Shown here piece after piece: positions 1 to 5,383 of a stretch of 10,955 nucleotides of DNA. A model generated the notes under the pieces. That model made no database searches. It had not been told where the DNA came from and saw only the letters and a program-made list of their open reading frames with translations. The stretch is from an uncultured Acholeplasmataceae bacterium (GTDB lineage Bacteria; Bacillota_I; Bacilli_A; Acholeplasmatales; Acholeplasmataceae), in contig CALKAH010000124.1 in assembly GCA_937983315.1 (NCBI GenBank), forward strand, positions 1 to 10,955, read 5' to 3'. How positions within the stretch are numbered: the first letter of the stretch is position 1; each line of letters opens with the position of its first letter. A program made the position numbers and the translations under genes.

Positions 1-1
1 A

Positions 2-115
2 ATTAAATGGTATGAGAATTATGGATTCACAAAAGATGGAAAGACGAAATCTGTTCCTGTTATGAATAATTATAACTTGGATGAACTTCGAATGAGCATA
101 AGAATTAGATCGTGA
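2..115 (+). CDS. GNAT family N-acetyltransferase, C-terminal fragment (5' end outside window)
   Basis: An open frame enters from the left edge and runs 37 codons to a TGA stop at 113-115. It starts IKWYENYGF and continues TKDGKTKSVPV, then ends LDELRMSIRI. The WYENYGF(x)KDGK pattern followed by a hydrophobic strand and an LDE(L/I)R ending is the usual C-terminal end of GNAT acetyltransferases, where the (F/W)YE..GF segment lies after the acetyl-CoA-binding helix and is followed by the last strands. The acetyl-CoA loop and the substrate-specific part are off the window, so the substrate cannot be guessed. No terminator follows directly; the first good one is at 341-364, about 225 bases on. Family assignment is fairly sure, function is not. 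Confidence 0.7.
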   Translation: MKWYENYGFTKDGKTKSVPVMNNYNLDELRMSIRIRS

Positions 116-171
116 CAAAAATACTTAGATGAAAAACAAATAATTGTAAAATAAGCTACACTTTACCACCA

Positions 172-268
172 TGTCCTACAAAGGGTATGTTAAAGGACAA
201 AAGAACACTTTTCCTTTCGTGTCCTACAAATTCCCTTGTTGGGCTATAAAAGATATGTTAAAGGACAA
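172..268. repeat. Two copies of a bipartite TGTCCTACAAA...TATGTTAAAGGACAA repeat
   Basis: Copy 1 (172-200) and copy 2 (220-268) both begin with the 11-mer TGTCCTACAAA and both end with the 15-mer TATGTTAAAGGACAA. The middle is 3 bases (GGG) in copy 1 and 23 bases in copy 2. Within each copy, TGTCCT at the left end is the inverted complement of AGGACA near the right end, so each unit can fold into a hairpin. The unequal middles mean one copy gained or lost about 20 bases. This may be part of a dispersed repeat family in the genome, but only these two copies are visible. Confidence 0.65.
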
Positions 269-287
269 TGGGACACGTTTAAGTGTT
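204..287. repeat. Two-step inverted repeat able to form a long stem
   Basis: AACACTT (204-210) pairs with AAGTGTT (281-287). Inside that, CGTGTCC (218-224) pairs with GGACACG (271-277), giving two perfect 7-bp helices separated by a 7/3 internal loop. The apical part (225-270) contains a small CCC-TTGTT-GGG hairpin (233-243) and the right half of the repeat unit. The nested order suggests a structured RNA or a cruciform-forming element. Which strand would be transcribed is not clear, although the terminator at 341-364 favours the + strand. Confidence 0.5.
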
Positions 288-340
288 TTCACAAAAAAGC
301 GCGTGTTTATTTGTGCTCTTATGCCACCAAAATTGACTTG

Positions 341-366
341 AAAGACTCCTGTGTGAGTCTTTTTGT
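341..366 (+). terminator. Rho-independent terminator
   Basis: AAAGACTC (341-348), loop CTGTGT (349-354), GAGTCTTT (355-362), then a T-rich tail (TTTTTG). This is a perfect 8-bp stem. It can end transcripts coming from the GNAT gene or from a small RNA starting in the 120-200 region. Confidence 0.75.
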
Positions 367-381
367 TTATATATATTGAAA

Positions 382-414
382 TACAGTGAATTACATCGAT
401 TAAAATGCACTGTA
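382..414. repeat. Inverted repeat TACAGTG-N19-CACTGTA
   Basis: Perfect 7-bp arms at 382-388 and 408-414, spaced by 19 bases. The spacing is about two and a half helical turns centre to centre, so this could be a spaced operator or a stem-loop upstream of the rsmH-like gene. No T-run follows, so it is not a terminator. Confidence 0.4.
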
Positions 415-430
415 AAAAGAGGTATCAAAT

Positions 431-476
431 AATCAATCTCATGACAACAGTTAAAAAAGATAAATCGAGATTGATT
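431..476. repeat. Inverted repeat AATCAATCTC-N26-GAGATTGATT
   Basis: Perfect 10-bp arms at 431-440 and 467-476 with a 26-base A-rich loop. It lies 86 bases before the rsmH-like start codon and upstream of its -10 element. It has no U-tract. It may be a protein-binding site or a remnant of a small element. Confidence 0.5.
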
Positions 477-509
477 GACTGAGCAGTTTCAGCACAACAT
501 CAAAATTTA

Positions 510-555
510 TGATAAAATAGAGAAAAAGTTGTTAAAATAACAACCAATGATAGGA
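510..555 (+). promoter_or_regulatory. Extended -10 promoter, leader hairpin and RBS of the rsmH-like gene
   Basis: TGA-TAAAAT (510-518) is an extended -10; no good -35 lies 16-18 bases upstream. The short leader then carries a perfect hairpin, GTTGTTA (528-534), loop AAA, TAACAAC (538-544), followed by the Shine-Dalgarno AGGA (552-555), 7 bases before ATG 563. A hairpin this close to the ribosome site could tune translation, but that is inference. Confidence 0.45.
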
Positions 556-562
556 AAAAAGT

Positions 563-1612
563 ATGGACAATTTAGAAAAGAAGCATCAACGACGTATACG
601 CTACAAAGGCACGCATCCAACGTCTTTTGAAGCGAAATATAAAGAATTGCAACCTGATAAATATCAAGAAACCATTCAAAAGATTATTGAAAAAGGCATG
701 ACTCCTGCGGGTATGCACAGACCTATTTGTGTCAATGAAATCATGTCATTTTTAGACGTGAAACCAGGTCAACTAGGTTTCGATGCAACATTAGGATATG
801 GTGGTCATGCGCAAGAAATACTCAAGCAATTCAATCATCAAGGTCATTTGTACGCAGTTGATCAAGATCCTATTGAACTTCCAAAAACAAAAGTTAGACT
901 AGAAAAGCTTGGATATAATGAAGATATCCTAACTGTCAATAACTTGAACTTTAAGGACATTGATGTCATCGCTTCGGTATCTGGGAAATTTGATTTTGTG
1001 ATTGCAGATCTTGGCGTATCGTCAATGCAAATTGATAATCCAGAAAGAGGATTTTCATTTAAAACGAATGGTCCTCTTGATTTAAGAATGAACCCCAAGA
1101 TTGGCATAAGTGCAGCTGAACGACTAAAAGAGATGAATAAGGAAGAAATCGAAGGGATGCTTATTGAAAATGCGGATGAACCTTATACATCTGAAATTGC
1201 ACAAGGAATTGTTAATCACCTGCATAAAGGACATGATATCAGTTTAACTTCTGATCTTTATCAAGTGATTGTTGAAGCTTTAAAGTTCATTCCACCATCA
1301 AAGCGTGATGAAGAAGTTAAGAAATCAAGCCAACGTACTTTCCAGGCTTTAAGAATTGATATCAATCATGAATATGAAGCACTTTATGAGTTTTTAGAAA
1401 AACTACCTGATGTTTTAAAGCCTAATGGAAAAATTGCAATTTTAACGTTCCATTCCGGTGAAGATAGACTTGTCAAGAAATCATTTCAGTATTATTTTAG
1501 AGAAGGTATTTATAAAGAAGTTTCTGATGGTCCAATTAGACCTTCCATGGAAGAGCAAAATTCAAATAGTCGAGCACGATCTGCAAAGTTCAGATGGGCA
1601 ATCAAAAAATAA
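563..1612 (+). CDS. rsmH: RsmH-family 16S rRNA (cytosine-N4)-methyltransferase, N-terminally extended stand-alone form
   Basis: 349 aa, longer than the usual 300-320 of RsmH (MraW). The S-adenosylmethionine methyltransferase motifs are all present: DATLGYGGH (74-82) for the SAM loop, VDQDP (99-103), ADLGVSSMQIDNPERGFSF (148-166), NGPLDLRMN (169-177), SQRTFQALRIDIN (256-268), TFHSGEDRLVK (295-305) and the C-terminal SRARSAKFR (336-344). The family N4-methylates C1402 of 16S rRNA in the decoding centre. The extra basic N-terminus (1-50, with RRIRYKGTHP and MTPAGMH) marks a second RsmH-like subgroup known in Bacillota. The gene is not in a division (dcw) cluster here: no mraZ or ftsL flanks it. 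Start ATG 563 is backed by AGGA 7 bases upstream. Whether this copy acts on C1402 or on another target cannot be told; a canonical rsmH elsewhere in the genome would make it a paralogue. Confidence 0.9.
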   Translation: MDNLEKKHQRRIRYKGTHPTSFEAKYKELQPDKYQETIQKIIEKGMTPAGMHRPICVNEIMSFLDVKPGQLGFDATLGYGGHAQEILKQFNHQGHLYAVDQDPIELPKTKVRLEKLGYNEDILTVNNLNFKDIDVIASVSGKFDFVIADLGVSSMQIDNPERGFSFKTNGPLDLRMNPKIGISAAERLKEMNKEEIEGMLIENADEPYTSEIAQGIVNHLHKGHDISLTSDLYQVIVEALKFIPPSKRDEEVKKSSQRTFQALRIDINHEYEALYEFLEKLPDVLKPNGKIAILTFHSGEDRLVKKSFQYYFREGIYKEVSDGPIRPSMEEQNSNSRARSAKFRWAIKK

Positions 1613-1721
1613 AGATAATAAGCATCTACACAACCTAACATATGTGTAAATGTTGTTCATAATTAGATAAACATTTCAATTGCATTATCACAAAATATAA
1701 TAATGCTATATGTCTTTATAT
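1613..1721. other. Convergent intergenic spacer with two hairpins
   Basis: Between the + strand rsmH-like gene and the - strand chrA lie CATCTACACA (1623-1632) against TGTGTAAATG (1643-1652), 10 bp with one G-T pair, and GCATTAT (1682-1688) against ATAATGC (1700-1706). Either could end transcription, but neither has a clean U-run, so terminator status is weak. Confidence 0.35.
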
Positions 1722-2903
1722 CTATAAAATAAATCCCATGATCATCGAGATGATTACAATGATTGGTGCAGGAATTTTCTTGTTCATTAATAGAATAAAG
1801 TTAATCAAGAGCATCAACCAAATTCGCCAATCCAGTGGTAAACGATAAGCTTGAGTTAATGCTGTCATGGTGATCAAACTTGCTGCAGTCACCGTAACAC
1901 CAGTCAAAAAATATTTCATATGAGTCAATTGTCGCATCGACTTCCAGATTGGAAAGATAAAGAAAACAAGCAATATACCAGGTAAAAAAATACTTAATCC
2001 ACCAATTAGACCAGCAATCATCGAAAATCCTGTTCCTGCATAAGAGCGAGAAGACACAAATGCTGCAAAACTAAAGAGAGGTCCCGGAATAGCTTGATCA
2101 ATGGCATATCCAGATAAGAAATCACTGAGTGATAGTAAAGATTGGGTTTGGACAAGATCTTGAATCATGAGTGGAATGACGATTTGACCACCACCAATGA
2201 CTGAATATCCATAACGATAAAACGATGTATACAAGGTCACCCATGGAGCGGTGATCCACGTTCTTAAGCCTTCATTGAATAAGGCTAATCCGATAACTAC
2301 AGCAAGTATCCACCATCTTGGATGATGATCAGATGTATTTACTTGTTTTTCTTTGGTATGTTGCAAGAGGACAGATAGCCCACCAGCAATAAGAAGTAGC
2401 GGAACTATCCACATCGAATAACCAACTAAAAAGATACTTAAGACAAGCATAATGATAAATAAAATCCAATCATACCGTTTTTTTAATACTTTTTTTGATA
2501 AATTGAAGGCTGCATAGAAGATAAATGCAACAGCAACTGCTGGTAAATACGTTAAAAGTGGTTTCCATTGATTGTTTTGATCAACTTGATAAAAGAAAAC
2601 ACCAAGTAATCCCATCGTGATAATCGCTGGAAGTGCCCATACCATAAAAGTGAGTAAAGCTAGGATGGGTCCACCCACATAATAACCGATGGCGGTGATG
2701 GTTTGTGTACTGCTTGGTCCAGGAACAAGTGCATATAAACCAATCAATTCTGTGAGTTCTTCATCGCTTAAGTATTTTTTCTTATGAACGAGTATGGATG
2801 AAAAAACTCCATAATGAGCTTCTGGACCACCAAATGAACCTAATGAACACATCAAAATATCCCATAAAAAAGTTGTCCACTTAACGTGATGAGTTTGATT
2901 CAT
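1722..2903 (-). CDS. chrA: ChrA-type chromate transporter, two-domain long form
   Basis: 393 aa, highly hydrophobic, with two homologous CHR halves. The N-terminal half has FGGPEAH (24-30) and PGPSSTQ (61-67); the C-terminal half has VIGGGQIVIPLM (235-246) and AIPGPLFSFAAF (271-282). These glycine/proline motifs are diagnostic of the CHR family, whose best-studied members export chromate. Roughly 10-12 membrane segments are expected. The ATG overlaps the end of the upstream padR gene by 23 bases and is preceded by a strong AGAGGAGGG site, so the two genes are co-transcribed and probably translationally coupled. Substrate: chromate is the family inference, but many CHR proteins have no tested substrate, and an oxyanion such as sulfate is possible. 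A PadR partner suggests inducible expression. Confidence 0.88.
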   Translation of the reverse strand: MNQTHHVKWTTFLWDILMCSLGSFGGPEAHYGVFSSILVHKKKYLSDEELTELIGLYALVPGPSSTQTITAIGYYVGGPILALLTFMVWALPAIITMGLLGVFFYQVDQNNQWKPLLTYLPAVAVAFIFYAAFNLSKKVLKKRYDWILFIIMLVLSIFLVGYSMWIVPLLLIAGGLSVLLQHTKEKQVNTSDHHPRWWILAVVIGLALFNEGLRTWITAPWVTLYTSFYRYGYSVIGGGQIVIPLMIQDLVQTQSLLSLSDFLSGYAIDQAIPGPLFSFAAFVSSRSYAGTGFSMIAGLIGGLSIFLPGILLVFFIFPIWKSMRQLTHMKYFLTGVTVTAASLITMTALTQAYRLPLDWRIWLMLLINFILLMNKKIPAPIIVIISMIMGFIL

Positions 2904-3234
2904 GTTTGCCCTCCTCTTTAGAATGATGGTCTAGGATTTCTTCTGTGAGTTCTTGAGCTTTTTCTCTTAAATCTTTTAGAATACTTAAACCCAAGGATGT
3001 GATCTGATAATACTTACGAATTTTACCATGCTCATTTTTTTCATTCATGGTTAATAAGCCTTCTTGCATAAGTTCCTTAAGTAGGGGATAAACATGAGAT
3101 GGACCCACATCATATCCATGATCTTTGAGTTCATCCATCATCCATGTACCATAGATGGGATGAATCGATGCATGATGAAGGATATGAAGTTGCAGAAATC
3201 CCAAATGAAGTCTTTTTTCAAACGTTGAATGCAT
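2881..3234 (-). CDS. PadR-family transcriptional regulator of the chrA operon
   Basis: 117 aa from the preferred start. A winged helix-turn-helix of the PadR type: a helix with LGFLQLHILHHA, the YGTWMMDELKDHGYDVGPSHVYPLLKELMQEGLL segment (recognition helix in the S-x-VYPLL-x-L part), then a wing with RKYYQITSLG and a C-terminal dimer helix (SILKDLREKAQELTEEIL). Start choice: an ATG 60 bases upstream (3294) opens the frame, but it lies upstream of the predicted transcription start, whereas ATG 3234 has GGAG 7 bases before it and yields a normal PadR N-terminus. It ends inside chrA. PadR proteins usually repress their own operon until a ligand binds; the twin palindrome at 3252-3272 is the likely operator. 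Confidence 0.88.
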   Translation of the reverse strand: MHSTFEKRLHLGFLQLHILHHASIHPIYGTWMMDELKDHGYDVGPSHVYPLLKELMQEGLLTMNEKNEHGKIRKYYQITSLGLSILKDLREKAQELTEEILDHHSKEEGKHESNSSR

Positions 3235-3251
3235 ATCATCACTCCAATTCT

Positions 3252-3303
3252 TGATATCAAAAAATGATATCAACAGTTTATCATAAGGTAACATCTATGT
3301 CAA
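3252..3303 (-). promoter_or_regulatory. padR-chrA promoter with twin palindromic operator
   Basis: On the - strand: perfect -35 TTGACA (3298-3303), 17-base spacer, -10 TAAACT (3275-3280) with a TGA extension. Just downstream, over the expected transcription start, are two copies of TGATATCA (3252-3259 and 3265-3272) separated by AAAAA. Each 8-mer is a palindrome and the pair is also an inverted repeat. A repressor bound here would block initiation, so this is the best candidate for the PadR operator. Confidence 0.75.
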
Positions 3304-3320
3304 AAAGATTACATCCCATG

Positions 3321-3363
3321 AAAAAACCTGCAAGTGATCGACTGCTCGATCATGTCGCAGGTT
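3321..3363 (-). terminator. Rho-independent terminator of the YdeI-like gene
   Basis: On the - strand: AACCTGC (3363-3357) pairs with GCAGGTT (3331-3325), and an inner TGATCGA/TCGATCA stem (3352-3346 with 3341-3335) closes a GCAG loop. A run of six T follows (3326-3321). It lies 27 bases past the YdeI-like stop codon and separates that gene from padR-chrA. Confidence 0.9.
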
Positions 3364-3389
3364 ATATCTTATGTTAAAATAGAAGAAGA

Positions 3390-3941
3390 TTACATGGGTT
3401 TTAGATTACGATTTAAGCGATCGATAATGACATCTAATCGATGAACTCGTGATTCCTCTTTTTTTAATGCATAATAACTGATGGCATAGATTTTTTGTAT
3501 CGAAGAAGACATCTTGATATAGTTTTGATATGCAATCTCATGAGGTTCGATCAGTTTTTTGAATCCTTCCATGTCAAAATCAATGGGAGGTTGGTCAGCT
3601 TTTTCCCATCTACCATCTTTTTTGGCAGCATCAATCGCGTCAAATCCTTGTTTCATCATAAGACCTTCTTTGATGAGTCGGAGAGCATTCGTTTTGTTCA
3701 CGGTTGACCAGATGGATTGCGGGCGTCTTTTGGTAAAGTATTTGATGTAAAACTGGTCACCTTCACTTCTTAGTTGTCCATCAATCCAGCCAAAGCATAA
3801 AGCAACATCGACGGCTTCTTTCGGTGTGAGTGATGATGTTTTCTTGAATTTATCAAATCTTATCCATATGCCTTCTTGATCATCTACATGGACGTTTAGC
3901 CAGTCCCAAAAGGCATGTTTATCCATAAAAAGTTCGATCAT
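3390..3941 (-). CDS. YdeI/OmdA-family protein (bacteriocin-protection-like)
   Basis: 183 aa. Family features are clear: an N-terminal FWDWLNVHVDDQEGIWIRF segment (11-29), LTPKEAVDVALCFGWIDGQ (38-56), YFTKRRPQSIWSTVN (68-82), a helical segment with GRWEKA (110-115) and a lysine/arginine-rich C-terminal helix pair where OmdA-type domains carry a short repeat. It is a soluble cytoplasmic protein with no signal peptide. The family is named after E. coli YdeI/OmpD-associated proteins and is linked to peptide or bacteriocin resistance in some hosts, but its biochemical role is not settled. ATG 3941 has AGAGG 6 bases upstream. The gene stands alone, with its own promoter and terminator, and is divergent from the unknown gene at 4017. 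Confidence 0.85.
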   Translation of the reverse strand: MIELFMDKHAFWDWLNVHVDDQEGIWIRFDKFKKTSSLTPKEAVDVALCFGWIDGQLRSEGDQFYIKYFTKRRPQSIWSTVNKTNALRLIKEGLMMKQGFDAIDAAKKDGRWEKADQPPIDFDMEGFKKLIEPHEIAYQNYIKMSSSIQKIYAISYYALKKEESRVHRLDVIIDRLNRNLKPM

Positions 3942-3958
3942 AGTACCCCTCTAAGTTC

Positions 3959-3987
3959 AGCATAGTTAAAAACGATTCATTTGTCAA
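3959..3987 (-). promoter_or_regulatory. Promoter of the YdeI-like gene
   Basis: On the - strand: perfect -35 TTGACA (3982-3987), 17-base spacer, -10 TATGCT (3959-3964). The predicted start is about 10 bases before the ribosome site, giving a leader of roughly 12-15 bases. It sits in the 75-base divergent spacer shared with the gene at 4017, so the two promoters may overlap. Confidence 0.75.
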
Positions 3988-4016
3988 GATAACATGAAGA
4001 AAGAAAGGATTTGTCA

Positions 4017-4766
4017 ATGATGAACCAAACATTATTAAAGCGCTTGATGTCAATAGGTGATGTATCTGCGATCACACTTGATCAGCATCATGATGATGTG
4101 ATCAATCTATTTGCTCAAACTGATCAAAAGGCCAAGAGCATTCGAAACCAAATCATCCATCAGTTTGAATACATATACACCTATCTTGATCATGATGTCA
4201 TTGTCTTTGAACATAAGGTTTATACGATGAATTATACATCTATACAAGACCTGGTTCATCAACTCAATCGAACCCTTTTTGAACATCTTCCAAAAGATGG
4301 ATGCACAACATGCCAGTGGCATCATCTCCTCAATAATCATCTTTTATTTGATCCTGAAGGTCGTTATGAAGCACTCAGGAAACGATTTAATCTCACCTAT
4401 AAAGATCGCTTAATGAAGCGAATAATCGAACATCACATGATTCATCTGAGCGAGCAACCACGCTCTATCTACATGTCACTCATGGAAGCCTATCGAAATG
4501 AGAAGTCACTCGACATCATGAGATTAACACCTCGATATTTAGAGATTATCATTGACATATGGTTTTCTATCAAAAAGGAAACTTATGCATCACTTGATGA
4601 TGCGATAGATAAACTGAGTCAAAGTCATTTGGCTATTGAAAAAAATATGTTTTCCCATATCACCAAACTCATCTCAATGACATGTAATTGGAACGAAAAA
4701 CGATTATCGTGTATGAACCTTGCTCAAATCATCAAACGAGAAGTTGATTTGCTCAAGTTCGAATAA
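4017..4766 (+). CDS. Hypothetical protein, 249 aa, family not recognised
   Basis: I do not recognise this protein. It is soluble by composition, rich in His, Leu, Ile and charged residues, and mostly alpha-helical in pattern, with no signal peptide or membrane segment. A possible metal site stands out near the middle: CTTC (96-99) followed by WHH (101-103) and H108, a C-x2-C...H-H arrangement. A basic stretch RYEALRKRFNLTYKDRLMKR (116-135) follows. Start choice: TTG 4011 opens the frame but is only one base from AAGGA (4005-4009); ATG 4017 is 7 bases away, so it is preferred. The divergent YdeI-like gene shares the upstream spacer. No clear -10/-35 was found for this gene on the + strand. The coding frame itself is convincing in length and codon use. 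Confidence 0.7.
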   Translation: MMNQTLLKRLMSIGDVSAITLDQHHDDVINLFAQTDQKAKSIRNQIIHQFEYIYTYLDHDVIVFEHKVYTMNYTSIQDLVHQLNRTLFEHLPKDGCTTCQWHHLLNNHLLFDPEGRYEALRKRFNLTYKDRLMKRIIEHHMIHLSEQPRSIYMSLMEAYRNEKSLDIMRLTPRYLEIIIDIWFSIKKETYASLDDAIDKLSQSHLAIEKNMFSHITKLISMTCNWNEKRLSCMNLAQIIKREVDLLKFE

Positions 4767-4791
4767 TTCATCGAAATCAATCATGAATGCC

Positions 4792-4839
4792 TTTAATCCC
4801 ACCTGTTTTATGATATAATATGACCATCATTTGAGGTGG
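4792..4839 (+). promoter_or_regulatory. Promoter and RBS of the ntdP-ArAE operon
   Basis: Extended -10 TGA-TATAAT (4811-4819), consensus in the hexamer; the -35 is weak (TTTAAT, 4792-4797, 16-base spacer). The start would fall near 4826. The ribosome site GAGGTGG (4833-4839) lies just before ATG 4844. Confidence 0.65.
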
Positions 4840-4843
4840 TTTT

Positions 4844-5374
4844 ATGAAATTATCAACCGGTATGACTGTGTCAATCCACAGCTACAAGCATAACAAGAAA
4901 CTGCACCGAGTCTGGAAAAAATCCGTGGTATTATATCAAGATCAACATGTTTTAGTCACCGGAAACAATCGCACCAAAGTGATTGAAGCTGATGGACGAA
5001 GCTGGCACACGAAAGAACCTGCGATTTGTTATTTCTACAGTGATTTATGGTTTAACATTATTGGTATGTTAAAACGTGATGGTATTTATTTTTACTGTAA
5101 TCTCTCATCACCTTATCTCTATGATGGAGAAGCGGTTAAATAAATCGATTATGACCTTGATATCAAGGTTTTTCCTGATGGTAAATATATCCTATTGGAT
5201 GAGAAAGAGTATCTCGCGCATCAAGGAAGTATGTGCTACAGTGAAGAAATCCAATCGATTATTCATCATCAGATTGATCTCTTGAAAGAACGTATTGAAA
5301 AGAAAGAAGCTCCCTTTAATTTATCCGATATCAAACTTTATTATGAACAGTTTAAAAGCATCACCAAAAAGTGA
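4844..5374 (+). pseudogene. ntdP: NtdP (DUF402) nucleoside tri-/diphosphatase, broken by one in-frame TAA
   Basis: The frame from ATG 4844 gives the full DUF402/NtdP sequence, but TAA at 5141-5143 stops it after residue 99. The same frame then stays open for 76 more codons to TGA 5372-5374, so the whole is 176 positions, the normal family length. Before the stop: SIHSYKH (10-16), LHRVW (20-24, with the conserved Arg), ADGRSWHTKEPAICYF, WFNIIGMLK and FYCNLSSPY. After it: IDYDLDIKVFPDG and LLDEKEY, holding the conserved acidic residues that bind metal in this family. Homologues such as the S. aureus protein read ALKYIDYDLD, so the TAA replaces a tyrosine codon, a one-base change from TAT or TAC. 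The 99-aa product would lack the metal ligands and should be inactive. A fresh nonsense mutation or a sequencing error are both possible. NtdP hydrolyses NTPs and NDPs. Confidence 0.85.
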
Positions 5375-5383
5375 GGTTTTCGG

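Larger units (their letters stand above)
116..562. other. 447-bp non-coding region with repeats, hairpins and a terminator
   Basis: No credible coding frame occupies this AT-rich stretch between the GNAT fragment and the rsmH-like gene. It holds a duplicated bipartite repeat (172-200 and 220-268), a two-step inverted repeat around the second copy (204-287), a Rho-independent terminator (341-364), inverted repeats at 382-414, 431-476 and 528-544, and the rsmH leader with an extended -10 at 510-518. The items are listed separately. Confidence 0.7.

Noticed and set aside
113..115. Mycoplasma-type code with TGA as tryptophan
   Set aside because: TGA closes the GNAT fragment and ntdP at their family ends, and tryptophans in the other proteins are TGG.
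172..268. CRISPR-like direct repeats
   Set aside because: Only two copies, with unequal middles and internal symmetry; no array and no cas genes.
3235..3294. Twenty-residue N-terminal extension of the PadR protein
   Set aside because: It would start upstream of the predicted transcription start, covers the operator, and lacks a ribosome site, unlike ATG 3234.
3495..3750. Two + strand open frames opposite the YdeI-like gene
   Set aside because: They are shadows of the conserved - strand gene, with no ribosome site or recognisable protein pattern.
5141..5143. TAA as a reassigned sense codon
   Set aside because: Other genes here end in TAA at expected lengths (rsmH-like, ArAE, RCC1 lipoprotein), so TAA is a normal stop in this genome.
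5076..5285. A + strand open frame of 69 codons over the ntdP break
   Set aside because: It is a shifted frame within ntdP. The conserved family sequence is in the other frame on both sides of the TAA, so there is no frameshift.
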